Shown here: piece by piece, positions 8,768 through 17,486 of the stretch | How positions within the stretch are numbered: position 1 is the first letter of the stretch | Layout: each line of letters begins with the position of its first letter | DNA from: Paenibacillus xylanexedens | GTDB taxonomy: Bacteria; Bacillota; Bacilli; Paenibacillales; Paenibacillaceae | Assembly: GCF_001908275.1 (NCBI RefSeq) | Contig: NZ_CP018620.1 | Coordinates: 2,108,001 to 2,172,000 of the forward strand | Length of the DNA: 64,000 bases | Direction of reading: 5' to 3' | Notes under the pieces: model-generated | Told to the model about the DNA's origin: nothing | The model's input: only the letters and a program-made list of their open reading frames with translations | The model's database searches: none | Made by a program: the position numbers and the translations under genes

Positions 8768-10771
8768 TTGAATATTTTGTTACGAAAAGCTGTAGTAACG
8801 GCATTATCCGTGACCATGGTAACGTCATCTTTTGGCCTGATTGCAAGTCCGAATGCGGCATATGCTGCAGAAAGTACAGCGACAACCACGAGTGCAGGCG
8901 TGACGCAAGCTGATGAATCGTTGTTTCAGACGGATAACGTTATTGACGTGAATGTAACGATTGATGATGCAGACTGGAAGAGTATGCTCGAAAGTCCGCT
9001 TGATAAGGATTATAAGAATGTTAGTGTGGAAGTGGACGGCAACAAGCTGGATAACGTTGGTTTCTCCACCAAGGGTAATCTGACGTTGAAAGTTGTATCC
9101 TCCATGAAAGATTCAGACCGTTACAGCTTCAGACTGAAGTTTGATAAATACGATAAAACACAAACTCTGCTAGGACTGGATAAAATGGTTCTGAACAACA
9201 ACTATTCCGATCCATCCTATATGCGTGAGGTACTTCACTACGAAGCGCTGCGCAGCATTGGCATGGATGTACCGATGACGAACTACGTCAATCTGTATGT
9301 TAACGGCGAACTGGTTGGTTTCTACACTGGGGTCGAAGCGGTGGATGATAGTTATCTGGAGCGCAACTACGGTGAGGATTACGAGGACGGTGTTCTCTAT
9401 GATACCGAGGAGAAGACTTATCTCCAATATGAAGAAAAAGGCGAATATAGCACTCTGACAAAGGATTTGGGTACGGACGAGAACAAAACCAAGCTCAAAA
9501 ACTTCATCAAAACGCTGAATGACATGCCTGAAGGCGAAAAAGGCGATATTGAAAGTGTGCTGGACGTGGATTCGGCGCTTCAATATATTGCAGGCAACAT
9601 GGTTTTTGGAAACTATGACAGTTATAACGGGGACAAAGGACACAACTACATGCTCTATAGTGATGCCGATGGCAAGTTCACCGTTGTTCCTTGGGACTTT
9701 AACATGTCCTTCAACGGGTACTCGGGTGGAGGCGGACGTGGCACAACAACCGGTTCGACCACGACCAACACCAACACCAATGCAACGAACGTATCTGTAG
9801 ATGAGCCTGTACTGGGTATTAGCATGGAAAATGTACCGATGATTAACAACCTGCTTGCTGTGCCGGAGTATAAGGAAAAATATTTGAGCTACGTCAATGA
9901 ACTGACGGACTATATGGAAGGCATTCAGGATCGTATTACTGGCCTTGCCGATGAGATTCGTCCTTATGTAGAAGCAGATCCAACGAAATTTTATACGACA
10001 GAACAGTTCGAATCCAACATCGCTTATTCTGCAAATGCAGACGCAGCAGGTGGTATGGGCGGTACACCACCAGAAGGATTTGAAGGCATGACCCCACCTG
10101 AAGGCATGGAAGGTATGACGCCGCCTGAAGGTTTCGAAGGAATGACACCTCCAGATGGAACAACACCTCCGACTCAGCCGGGTGCCGCAACTGGAAATGG
10201 TGCAACAAATCCAACAACGAATACAGGAAATGTCCAAACACCTCCTGGCGGCAACTTTGGCGGAGGTTGGAGCATGGGCTCCATGGCAGCCGGATCACTG
10301 ACGACATTTTCACTGAACCGTCTTGCGAATCTGCAAGAGCAACTCGGACGTGAAGTAACACCGTTGCCTGAGACTTCGGAAGAGACCGGTTCGAATACTT
10401 CATCCGGAGCAACGGACAAAACCATTACCGTAACACTCGATGGTAAATCGATTACATTCCCGGATCAGGATCCGCTGCAGCAAAGTGGCCGAGTGATGGT
10501 ACCTGTTAACGCAATTCTCGAAGCTTTAGGTGCAGAAGTGACTTGGGACAAAACAGCGAAGACGGTAACAGCGGTTCTGAATGAGCAGACACTTGTGCTC
10601 AAGATTGGAAGCAGCACGGCAACCGTAAATGGGGAGAAACTCGAAATTGATGCACCAGCGATCATTCAAAACAGTCGCACACTCGTACCCGTTCGCTTCA
10701 TCTCAGAAGGACTGGGATTAGCCGTGGATTGGGATCAAGCTACTGCACAAGTAAGCCTTACATCCAAATAA
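8768..10771 (+). CDS. Secreted CotH-kinase family protein with C-terminal stalk domain
   Basis: Translation probably starts at TTG 8768, eight bases after a strong GAAGGAGGAT site. The 667-residue product has a signal peptide ending near AYAAES (about residue 34). The central part is a CotH-type domain, with HNYMLYSDADGKF followed by VVPWDFNMSF, the spore-coat CotH atypical kinase family. Residues about 429-470 carry a nine-residue repeat (GMTPPEGFE-like, about three units) and a Pro/Thr/Gly-rich stretch. The last 110 residues form a copper-amine-oxidase N-terminal 'stalk' domain (GRVMVPVNAILEALGAEVTW, then RTLVPVRFISEGLGL), thought to bind the cell envelope. Family membership is clear. The protein substrate, and whether it acts on spores or at the surface of growing cells, are not known. 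Confidence 0.85.
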   Translation: MNILLRKAVVTALSVTMVTSSFGLIASPNAAYAAESTATTTSAGVTQADESLFQTDNVIDVNVTIDDADWKSMLESPLDKDYKNVSVEVDGNKLDNVGFSTKGNLTLKVVSSMKDSDRYSFRLKFDKYDKTQTLLGLDKMVLNNNYSDPSYMREVLHYEALRSIGMDVPMTNYVNLYVNGELVGFYTGVEAVDDSYLERNYGEDYEDGVLYDTEEKTYLQYEEKGEYSTLTKDLGTDENKTKLKNFIKTLNDMPEGEKGDIESVLDVDSALQYIAGNMVFGNYDSYNGDKGHNYMLYSDADGKFTVVPWDFNMSFNGYSGGGGRGTTTGSTTTNTNTNATNVSVDEPVLGISMENVPMINNLLAVPEYKEKYLSYVNELTDYMEGIQDRITGLADEIRPYVEADPTKFYTTEQFESNIAYSANADAAGGMGGTPPEGFEGMTPPEGMEGMTPPEGFEGMTPPDGTTPPTQPGAATGNGATNPTTNTGNVQTPPGGNFGGGWSMGSMAAGSLTTFSLNRLANLQEQLGREVTPLPETSEETGSNTSSGATDKTITVTLDGKSITFPDQDPLQQSGRVMVPVNAILEALGAEVTWDKTAKTVTAVLNEQTLVLKIGSSTATVNGEKLEIDAPAIIQNSRTLVPVRFISEGLGLAVDWDQATAQVSLTSK

Positions 10772-10816
10772 GCAATATCTTCTGCGGTGCAACGTTGTTG
10801 TACGGAGAAAGAGAGA

Positions 10817-10849
10817 AGGGATTCGATGGTCAGATCGAATCCCTTTTTG
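10817..10849 (+). terminator. Rho-independent terminator
   Basis: A perfect 11-bp stem AGGGATTCGAT / ATCGAATCCCT (10817-10827 with 10834-10844) is followed by TTTTT. It closes the cotH-like gene. Confidence 0.85.
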
Positions 10850-10973
10850 CTCTGCTTTTTCAGGTTAGACGGAGCGAACATCCCATCAAAATCCGGCCTC
10901 GTCCATGTCCGACCTCACTTAGTCCGTTTAAGATTTAAAATCTGTTACAATAGGGAAAAGGAGGGACTACATT

Positions 10974-11618
10974 ATGGCCCCTGATAAAACAAAACTTTTC
11001 CCGAATGAGAATATCCGTACGGTATGTTACATTCAAAACCTACCGCCGCGTACCAATGTGGACATCGGTGATTATACGTATTATAGCGATAATACAAATC
11101 CGCCAGAGCAATTCTATGACCGGATACAGCATCATTATGACTTTATTGGTGATCGCCTGGTCATTGGCAATTTCTGTGCAATTGCGGAAGGTGTGACATT
11201 CATTATGAATGGCGCGAATCATCGGATGGAGGGTATGACCACGTATCCGTTCAACATTTTCGGTGGAGGATGGGAGCGTGTGACACCTACACTGGAACAA
11301 CTTCCATATAAGGGTGACACGGTACTGGGAAACGATGTATGGCTTGGACAAAATGTAACGATCATGCCTGGTATCACAATTGGAGACGGGGCAATCGTTG
11401 CCTCCAATTCAACCGTTGTTAAGGACATTGAACCCTATACGATTGTTGGTGGTAATCCAGCCAAGACTGTTAAAAAGCGTTTTGACGAAGAGACGATTGC
11501 ACTGCTGCTGGAATTGAAGTGGTGGGATCAGGATGAGGAATGGCTGGATACGCATTTGGAACGTCTTGTCTCTACATATGATCTACAGATCTTGCGCGAA
11601 CTTCTGAACAGCAAATAG
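10974..11618 (+). CDS. vat: Vat-family (xenobiotic) O-acetyltransferase, streptogramin A type
   Basis: This 214-residue left-handed beta-helix acetyltransferase is of the Vat/CatB type. Typical Vat stretches are visible: IMNGANHRMEG with catalytic His83, TYPFN, GDTVLGNDVWLGQNVTIMPG and GGNPAKTVKKRFD. Family members acetylate streptogramin A antibiotics using acetyl-CoA in the cytoplasm; related CatB enzymes modify chloramphenicol. The ATG follows AAAGGAGGGAC at good spacing. It is a single-gene unit with a terminator before it and hairpins after it, and nothing nearby suggests a mobile origin. It may be an intrinsic resistance gene of an environmental strain. Family is confident; the actual drug spectrum is inferred. 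Confidence 0.85.
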   Translation: MAPDKTKLFPNENIRTVCYIQNLPPRTNVDIGDYTYYSDNTNPPEQFYDRIQHHYDFIGDRLVIGNFCAIAEGVTFIMNGANHRMEGMTTYPFNIFGGGWERVTPTLEQLPYKGDTVLGNDVWLGQNVTIMPGITIGDGAIVASNSTVVKDIEPYTIVGGNPAKTVKKRFDEETIALLLELKWWDQDEEWLDTHLERLVSTYDLQILRELLNSK

Positions 11619-11951
11619 GATGGTTGTGCATAAAAGACAAAAAAAGCTGGTTCCTGACAGAGCCGGCTTCCAAGCAAATCAGGCCCTGGACCGTTTTGAG
11701 CGGATCAGGGCCTCTTGTTGTCCAAGATGAAATGTTAATTTAGCGGGTGGATGGTCGTAGGTTGCAATCAGACTGTACTGATGGGGGCTTTAAATGAGTA
11801 TGAGCTTCTGCATGATCCGAGTTTGTCTGTTTGCCTGAGTAAAAGTTAATGATATCATCAACGGTAGTAAACACGACATTTAAATCCATATTATCATTGT
11901 GTGTTTGAATAAAAACCTCTTTTCAATGGGTTGTTACGTTTGTTACGTGGT
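11619..11951. other. Intergenic region with hairpins
   Basis: Two hairpin-like stretches follow the acetyltransferase gene: AAGCTGG...GCCGGCTT (11644-11669) and AGGCCCTG / CAGGGCCT (11681-11688 with 11706-11713). Neither has a good T tract; they probably end transcription from one or both sides. The rest holds only the weak 49-codon frame listed separately. Confidence 0.5.
11740..11889 (-). CDS. Possible small protein (49 aa), unrecognised
   Basis: A 49-codon frame on the minus strand begins MDLNVVFTTVDDIINFYSGK and ends in ...PSTR. It sits between the acetyltransferase gene and the HU gene, on the same strand as HU. No Shine-Dalgarno site is visible close to the ATG and I recognise no family. 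It could be a real small gene, a decayed remnant or chance. Confidence 0.2.
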   Translation of the reverse strand: MDLNVVFTTVDDIINFYSGKQTNSDHAEAHTHLKPPSVQSDCNLRPSTR

Positions 11952-12224
11952 TTAATTTAAAGCTTCTTTCATGCTTAAGCCTGCTGTGAATACAGGAACT
12001 TTACCTGCAGGTAGTTGAATTTCCTTGCCTGTTCTCCGACTTTTTCCTGTTCTTGCCTCACGCTTCTGTACTTCGAATTTCCCAAATCCAACCACTTGAA
12101 CTTCTTTACCTTCTTTGAGAGCTTCGAGAATCGAATCCAATACAACGGTTACAGCTTTTTCAGCATTCTTCTTGGAGAAACCGCCAGCCTTGGCTACTTC
12201 TGTGATCAATTGTTCTTTATCCAT
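11952..12224 (-). CDS. hup: HU family DNA-binding protein
   Basis: This 90-residue histone-like protein shows the full HU pattern: MDKEQLITEVA, FSKKNAEKAV, the conserved GFGKFEV turn, then the beta arm RTGKSRRTGKEIQLPAGKVP and the C-terminal helix. Dimers bend and compact DNA. The length matches the family. A GAGGT ribosome site precedes the ATG. It lies downstream of the cold-shock gene on the same strand with a terminator between them, so it probably has its own promoter, in the region with the perfect palindrome ACACATATGTGT (12271-12282). Confidence 0.95.
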   Translation of the reverse strand: MDKEQLITEVAKAGGFSKKNAEKAVTVVLDSILEALKEGKEVQVVGFGKFEVQKREARTGKSRRTGKEIQLPAGKVPVFTAGLSMKEALN

Positions 12225-12270
12225 GTGGAATACCTCGCTTTCATTCTTGGGATGTGGAAACTTTGTTGTG

Positions 12271-12282
12271 ACACATATGTGT
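12271..12282. promoter_or_regulatory. 12-bp palindrome upstream of hup
   Basis: ACACATATGTGT is a perfect palindrome 47 bases upstream of the HU start codon. It could be an operator. No regulator can be named from sequence. Confidence 0.3.
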
Positions 12283-12288
12283 AAATAA

Positions 12289-12316
12289 AAAGCTGCCTTA
12301 TTAATAAGGCAGCTTT
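12289..12316 (-). terminator. Terminator of the cold-shock gene
   Basis: A 12-bp perfect stem, AAAGCTGCCTTA / TAAGGCAGCTTT around TTAA, is followed on the minus strand by TTTATTT. It lies directly after the csp stop codon. Confidence 0.85.
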
Positions 12317-12323
12317 CATATAA

Positions 12324-12524
12324 TTAAAGTTTAGTAACGTTCTCAGCTTGTGGTCCACGGTTACCTTGAGTTACTTCAAATTGAACGCGTTGACCTTCGT
12401 CCAAAGATTTGTAACCTTCACCTTGAATTGCACTGAAATGAACGAATACATCTGTTCCTTCTTCAGTTTCGATAAAGCCGAATCCTTTATCCGCGTTGAA
12501 CCATTTCACTGTACCTGTTTGCAT
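12324..12524 (-). CDS. csp: Cold-shock protein, CspA family
   Basis: This 66-residue single cold-shock domain carries both RNA-binding motifs (KGFGFI and VFVHF), so it is an RNA chaperone that melts secondary structure and prevents mis-folding of transcripts. Length and sequence are typical of Bacillales CspB/CspD-like proteins. The ATG follows a TTGGAGGAAT site. A sigma-A promoter about 120 bases upstream gives a leader of roughly 110 nt, as is usual for cold-shock genes. Two copies of a 12-bp repeat overlap that promoter (see separate entries). Confidence 0.95.
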   Translation of the reverse strand: MQTGTVKWFNADKGFGFIETEEGTDVFVHFSAIQGEGYKSLDEGQRVQFEVTQGNRGPQAENVTKL

Positions 12525-12617
12525 GTGATTCCTCCAAAAAATAAGTTTTTAGCCGATCATTATGACGAGTATAATTTAAAATTGACACTCACCTGGTGCA
12601 TTTAAACCACGAACTTG

Positions 12618-12629
12618 ATGTCCGCTAAT
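12618..12629. repeat. Operator-like direct repeat, copy 2 (ATGTCCGCTAAT)
   Basis: Identical 12-mer to 12653-12664, 35 bases apart start to start. On the csp (minus) strand this copy falls just downstream of the predicted transcription start. Confidence 0.55.
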
Positions 12630-12644
12630 GTATCGATTAATATG

Positions 12645-12673
12645 ATAATACCATGTCCGCTAATATAAGTCAA
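12645..12673 (-). promoter_or_regulatory. csp promoter (sigma-A type)
   Basis: Read on the minus strand: TTGACT, 17-bp spacer, TATTAT. The spacer contains one copy of the ATTAGCGGACAT repeat. Confidence 0.75.
12653..12664. repeat. Operator-like direct repeat, copy 1 (ATGTCCGCTAAT)
   Basis: This copy lies inside the -35/-10 spacer of the csp promoter and about 30 bases before the recombinase start. A protein bound here would block csp transcription and could also affect the divergent recombinase gene. Confidence 0.55.
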
Positions 12674-12692
12674 GATTTGGAGGTATTTTCTA

Positions 12693-13595
12693 ATGAATCA
12701 GTCATCAGGGGTTTCGGTGCAGCGGGAACCGACAGTAGAGGAATTCATACATATGCTTGCTAAAGAGGGAGAATTACATCCCAAAACCGTGAAGGAATAT
12801 GCAAGTGATCTGAAACACTTTATCGAATGGTACAAGGAAAGCACCATGCTTAGCGAAGAAATGACATTGCAAATCGAAGACGTAGATACATCCACTTTAG
12901 TCAGTTATCGTGAAGATGCTCACCAAGTTATGTTATTGAAACCAGCCACCATTAACCGGAGATTGATTACGCTGAAGCGTTTTTTCAAATGGGCTGTCTT
13001 GGAATCTAGGCTCAGTCATGACCCTTCCAAACCATTAAAATTCATTCCGGAAGACAAAGTAAGTCCACGCCGAATAACATTGGAAGAAGAGCAGGCATTC
13101 CTCGCGGCAGTGGAGTATGGTAATTCCCTTCGTGATCAGACCATCCTGACCCTTATGTTTCACACAGGCTTGCGAACGATGGAGGTATGCAACCTCAAGC
13201 CTCATGATATCGAACTTGGTAGACGAAGCGGTCACCTGACAGTGAGAGCCGATAAACGCAACGTGCAACGTAAGATCCCTTTGAATATACAGTGTGTTGT
13301 CATGTTGAATCAGTACTTATCTGATCTTGCTCCCGATCGTGCGTATCTTTTTCCTTCAGAGAAGACAAATGATCGTTTAACGGAGAGAGCACTGCGCCAC
13401 CTGATTAAAAAAGTAATGATAACAGCAGGGCTGGAAGGACTGAGTTCACACGACTTGCGTCATCGTTTTGGCTACGCTATGGCTGAACATACGCCACTGC
13501 ACCGTTTGGCCGAGATAATGGGACACACCAACCCAGATACAACAATGATTTATTTTAAAGCATTAAGTACGAATCATCGTAAAGAACAAGAATGA
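12693..13595 (+). CDS. Tyrosine recombinase/integrase (XerC/XerD-like), orphan
   Basis: This 300-residue phage-integrase family protein has an N-terminal SAM-like core-binding domain (about residues 12-105) and a C-terminal catalytic domain. The catalytic set is visible: Arg in HTGLRTMEV, HDLRHRFG (HxxR), MGHTNPDTT (His) and nucleophile Tyr in MIYFK. It should cut and rejoin DNA through a 3'-phosphotyrosine. The start follows TTTGGAGGTATTTTCTA. It is transcribed divergently from csp and has no excisionase, cargo gene or visible att repeat nearby. It is therefore more likely a chromosomal Xer-like recombinase than the integrase of an element still present. Its target site is unknown. Confidence 0.88.
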   Translation: MNQSSGVSVQREPTVEEFIHMLAKEGELHPKTVKEYASDLKHFIEWYKESTMLSEEMTLQIEDVDTSTLVSYREDAHQVMLLKPATINRRLITLKRFFKWAVLESRLSHDPSKPLKFIPEDKVSPRRITLEEEQAFLAAVEYGNSLRDQTILTLMFHTGLRTMEVCNLKPHDIELGRRSGHLTVRADKRNVQRKIPLNIQCVVMLNQYLSDLAPDRAYLFPSEKTNDRLTERALRHLIKKVMITAGLEGLSSHDLRHRFGYAMAEHTPLHRLAEIMGHTNPDTTMIYFKALSTNHRKEQE

Positions 13596-13929
13596 AATCT
13601 GAATTATAGTCAGAATCAAAACACCTCTTATTAGAAGTACTTCGAAATTTCCCGTGTTTGTATTACTTTAACCTACCTTTAGCATTCATATACGATCCTT
13701 CACATTTCACTTAGGCACTGCCCGAAAGGGTTGCCTTACCTCTAACAAAGAAAGCGATTACATATCCCTGATAATATTGTATATTATGATGGCAACCTTG
13801 GAACAGATCAACATGAGCTTGTGCATTTTGCTTCAATTCGGTGACAGAAAGAAATCAAATGGATCACAATGCTACATATATATTCGTTGATAGGGCATAA
13901 GGCCGGCATCAAAAGGGAGGAATCCAAAC
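13596..13929. other. Intergenic region before the sugar-sensing operon
   Basis: Contains a weak hairpin AGGCA...TGCCT (13713-13736) without a T tract, and A+T-rich sequence around 13770-13800 that may hold the promoter of the response-regulator gene. The ribosome site AAAGGGAGGAAT precedes the ATG at 13930. No gene is supported here. Confidence 0.5.
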
Positions 13930-15663
13930 ATGTACCGGGTACTGCTGGTGGATGATGAAGAAGATGTGCGTGAAGGACTTGTTGTAGAGGTCGATTGGGA
14001 AGCGCTCGATCTGCGGATAGTCGGTTTGGCTGAGAATGGGCGGGAAGCATTGGAGATGGCGGAGCGGGTAGAGCCGGATATTGTGGTGACCGATATCAGC
14101 ATGCCATTCATGAATGGTTTGGAACTCGCACAAAGATTGAGGAAGCGTAATCCACTCGTGAAGGTGGTCATTTTGACTGGATATGATGAATTTGATTATG
14201 CGAGGCAAGCCATCTCGTTAAGTGTGGACGAATATCTATTGAAGCCGTTCTCGGCAGGACATCTCACCGAACTGCTCACAAGATTGCGCGCCCAGATGGC
14301 GTCTGAAGTGGCTGAGCGTGAAGATGTACAGCAGCTGCGTGAGCATTATCATACCAGTTTGCCTTTATTACAGGCAGATCTGCTGGCGACCTTGCTCCAT
14401 CGGCAGAAATCCTCGACATATATTCATAGTAAAGCTAAACAATGCGGATTGGATCTGACAGGAGAACGTTATGGGGTGTCCGTATTGACACTGCATATGG
14501 ATGGAGATGTACAGAAGGAGAAGTCTGAGGGAGTATTCAGCGAGCCCCCACAGCGACATAACAAAACAATATCCGAGGTAGCGGACCAGTCTGAGATATT
14601 CGTTCCCGGAGGTTCCTTGCGTCAATCTGAGGATGCTGAGCTGAAACGCTTTGCTGCACTTAACATTGCGGCAGAAGTTTGGGCGGAGCATGGGGCTGGT
14701 CATGCCTTTATGCATCAGGAGACGATTGTCCTGCTCTATGTGGATCGCACGGGCGGTACAGATGGAGCGAAGCGGCAACAGAAGGCATTGGAAAATGTGA
14801 TGCGCAGCATCAACCACTATTTACGTATCCCGGCTACGGTGGGATCGGGTCAGATTGTGGATACACTCGCGGATGTGAATCATGCCTATGAAGATGCCCT
14901 GCTGGCATTGGATTATCGGCTTGTGCCCGGGACGGATTCAATCATATACATTGCGGACGTAGAGCGACAGACGGCGGGCAAGCTACGTTTCGACGAATTG
15001 AAGCAGCAGACGCTGACAAGATGCCTGAAGGCAGGTACACAAGCAGAGTTGGAGGAAGCACTTGCGATCATTTTCCGGGAAATTACAGTGGAACACGGGC
15101 GAAGTGATATTCAGCTCTATTTAATTGAAGTGTTAACAACAGTATGGAAGGCAGCACAGGCATCAGGGGAAGAAATGGAAGACATCTTTGGTGCAGGGTT
15201 CCAGTTGTATGCGGATTTGTTCCGACTGCCGGGACTTACTGATGCACAGAAGAAGGTACGGGAAGTCTGTCTACTCGTACAACATCGCATTGCCAGCGGA
15301 CGCCAGCATGTATACAAAGATATTGTCGAGCAGGCATTAGTTTTCACGAAAGAGCATTATGCTGACCCGGACCTGTCCATTCAGAAGGTGTGCGGGCATT
15401 TGCATATCAGCTCCGGTTATTTTTGTGGCATTTTCAAAAAAGAAGTACAACTTACCTTCCTGCAGTACCTGATGCAGATCCGAATGGAGGCAGCGCGTGA
15501 ACTACTTCGCTCGACCGAGCTGAAGTCGTTTGAAATTGCGGAGCAGGTTGGCTTTGCCGAACCCAATTACTTCAGTTTTTGTTTCAAAAAACATATTGGT
15601 GTCTCGCCCAAAGAATATCGTAAACAGGCTTCCCAGGCGGCAAGTGAAGGTTCAATCCGATGA
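13930..15663 (+). CDS. YesN-type response regulator (REC plus AraC HTH)
   Basis: This 577-residue regulator has an N-terminal receiver domain with acidic pocket Asp8/Asp9, phospho-acceptor Asp55 (VVTDISMP) and Lys105 (LLKPF). A long middle region contains nothing I recognise (about 140-450), and a C-terminal double helix-turn-helix AraC domain ends in IGVSPKEYRKQ. Phosphorylation by the partner kinase should switch on sugar-uptake genes. The stop codon overlaps the kinase start (ATGA at 15660), so the two are translationally coupled. The operon continues into a sugar-binding sensor and is followed by mglBAC, the likely target. Confidence 0.92.
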   Translation: MYRVLLVDDEEDVREGLVVEVDWEALDLRIVGLAENGREALEMAERVEPDIVVTDISMPFMNGLELAQRLRKRNPLVKVVILTGYDEFDYARQAISLSVDEYLLKPFSAGHLTELLTRLRAQMASEVAEREDVQQLREHYHTSLPLLQADLLATLLHRQKSSTYIHSKAKQCGLDLTGERYGVSVLTLHMDGDVQKEKSEGVFSEPPQRHNKTISEVADQSEIFVPGGSLRQSEDAELKRFAALNIAAEVWAEHGAGHAFMHQETIVLLYVDRTGGTDGAKRQQKALENVMRSINHYLRIPATVGSGQIVDTLADVNHAYEDALLALDYRLVPGTDSIIYIADVERQTAGKLRFDELKQQTLTRCLKAGTQAELEEALAIIFREITVEHGRSDIQLYLIEVLTTVWKAAQASGEEMEDIFGAGFQLYADLFRLPGLTDAQKKVREVCLLVQHRIASGRQHVYKDIVEQALVFTKEHYADPDLSIQKVCGHLHISSGYFCGIFKKEVQLTFLQYLMQIRMEAARELLRSTELKSFEIAEQVGFAEPNYFSFCFKKHIGVSPKEYRKQASQAASEGSIR

Positions 15664-17486
15664 AGTTGTTGTCCAGATGGGTGAAATCCATGGGAGTTCA
15701 ATTACGCTCTCGTCTGCGTTCGTCCAGAGTCAGCAGTATCCGGTTTATTATAACGTGGTCCTTTTCCGTCTTCATCGTCTTGGTGCTAACCATCATGGCG
15801 ATGCTTCTGCATGACAAGTTCACGCAGGCTGCCGAGCGAAGTGCGGAACTGACGACGAGACAGATTGTGGATCAGGTTAGTTATAATCTGGAGGATTACG
15901 TCCGCAGTATGTCGCATCTGTACCGTGCCATTGAGGAACACATGCTGCGTGACGGGACATGGGAAGGGGAACTGGTGGACAAACAGCTTGACACACTGCT
16001 CAGCAGTCGTGAAGATATCATCTCGATTACTTTGCTTGATTCCACGGGGAAATTGCTCAAGAACCGACCTACAGCCGAATTAAAAACCAGCGCCCATGTG
16101 ACACAGCAAGGGTGGTTTCAGTCTGCGCTTCGTGTGCCGGATCACCTGAGTTTCTCGTTACCTCATATTCAGAACATGTACACAGGCCCATATAAATGGG
16201 TCGTTTCCATGAGCAAAGGCATAACGATACGGCAAAATGGTCAGGATCGGCAGGTTATCCTGCTGGTCGATATCAATTTCAAACAGATGGATGAACTGAG
16301 CCGTCGGGTCAGTCTGGGGCAACGAGGATACGTGTATATCATCGATGAAAGTGCGGGCAATATCGTGTACCATCCGCAGCAACAATTGATGTATATGGGA
16401 CTCAAAAGCGAGAATATCGAACAGGCTTTGGTGGCTTCCGGCAGTTACGAAGATGAAGCAGATGGACAGAAAAGGCTGAATACCGTGAAGTCCGTTGCCA
16501 ATATCGGCTGGAAAATCGTCGGTGTTGCTTATCTGGATGAGATTATGACCACTCGTCAGGAAGTGAACGGATATCTCATTCGTGTATTGGTCGTTGTACT
16601 GGTACTGGTCATTCTTGTCTCGCTGTTCTTATCCTCCAGTCTGACTCGTCCGATCCGGCGAATGGAGCGCAAGATGAAGGCCGTGGAGCGCGGGGATTTC
16701 AACGTGGAGTTGCCTATTGAAGGGCCGCTGGAGGTGGAACGACTATCTCGTCGCTTCAACCTGATGGTCAATAAAATTCGCACCCTGATGGATGAGATTA
16801 TCCATGAACAGGAGCAGAAGCGGCGTCTGGAGCTGGAAGCCTTGCAGGCCCAGATCAATCCACATTTTCTATATAATACTCTGAATTCAGTAGTGCGCAT
16901 GGTAGGCATGAGCCGCAATGAGGAAGTGATTACGATGATCACGTCTCTCTCGCGCCTGTTCCGCATCAGTCTCAGTCAAGGCAAAACGATTATCACGATC
17001 AGGGAAGAGCTGGAGCATGCGCAGCATTATCTGACGATTCAACAGATGAGGTTTAAACGCAAATTTAACTTTACGATTAAGGCCGATGATACGTTTCTGG
17101 ATTGCCTGACATTGAAGCTGGTGCTCCAGCCCCTGATTGAGAACGCCATTGTTCATGGCATCGAGTACCACATGGACGAAGGAAGTATTGAGGTTGATGT
17201 TTATCGTGAGGACAACAAGCTGGTGTTTCGCATTACAGATAATGGGGTCGGCATGACGGAAGAACAGATGTCGGGATTATTAAGTGGTCGTCCTGTGGTT
17301 AAAAGTGGTGCAGGCTCCGGCGTAGCGGTGCGCAATGTGCATGACCGAATCCGGCTCTATTATGGGGAGGGCTTCGGACTTGAATTTGCAAGTGAGTTGG
17401 AAGAAGGCACCACGGTCTGGGTTCGGATTCCCATTCAATCGCAGCAGAAGGAGGGCGAGCCTGATGACAGACAATATGGAGAATAG
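15660..17486 (+). CDS. YesM-type sensor histidine kinase
   Basis: This 608-residue membrane kinase has TM1 at about residues 27-47, a Cache-like extracellular region, TM2 at about 303-325, HAMP (SSSLTRPIRRME), a His_kinase domain with phospho-acceptor His402 in QINPHFLYNTLN, and a HATPase with ENAIVHGIEY and DNGVGM. It pairs with the upstream YesN regulator. The next gene, a sugar-binding protein, overlaps its 3' end by 23 bases and is a good candidate for presenting the ligand to the extracellular domain. Family is firm; the signal is inferred from context. Confidence 0.93.
   Translation: MKLLSRWVKSMGVQLRSRLRSSRVSSIRFIITWSFSVFIVLVLTIMAMLLHDKFTQAAERSAELTTRQIVDQVSYNLEDYVRSMSHLYRAIEEHMLRDGTWEGELVDKQLDTLLSSREDIISITLLDSTGKLLKNRPTAELKTSAHVTQQGWFQSALRVPDHLSFSLPHIQNMYTGPYKWVVSMSKGITIRQNGQDRQVILLVDINFKQMDELSRRVSLGQRGYVYIIDESAGNIVYHPQQQLMYMGLKSENIEQALVASGSYEDEADGQKRLNTVKSVANIGWKIVGVAYLDEIMTTRQEVNGYLIRVLVVVLVLVILVSLFLSSSLTRPIRRMERKMKAVERGDFNVELPIEGPLEVERLSRRFNLMVNKIRTLMDEIIHEQEQKRRLELEALQAQINPHFLYNTLNSVVRMVGMSRNEEVITMITSLSRLFRISLSQGKTIITIREELEHAQHYLTIQQMRFKRKFNFTIKADDTFLDCLTLKLVLQPLIENAIVHGIEYHMDEGSIEVDVYREDNKLVFRITDNGVGMTEEQMSGLLSGRPVVKSGAGSGVAVRNVHDRIRLYYGEGFGLEFASELEEGTTVWVRIPIQSQQKEGEPDDRQYGE

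Noticed and set aside
9170..10237. 355-codon minus-strand frame inside the CotH-like gene
   Set aside because: Antisense shadow of a well-supported gene; Ile/Cys/Arg-rich composition, no ribosome site, no recognisable domain.
12693..13595. Tyrosine recombinase as evidence for an integrated mobile element
   Set aside because: No cargo, excisionase, tRNA target or flanking att duplication; neighbours are ordinary chromosomal genes.
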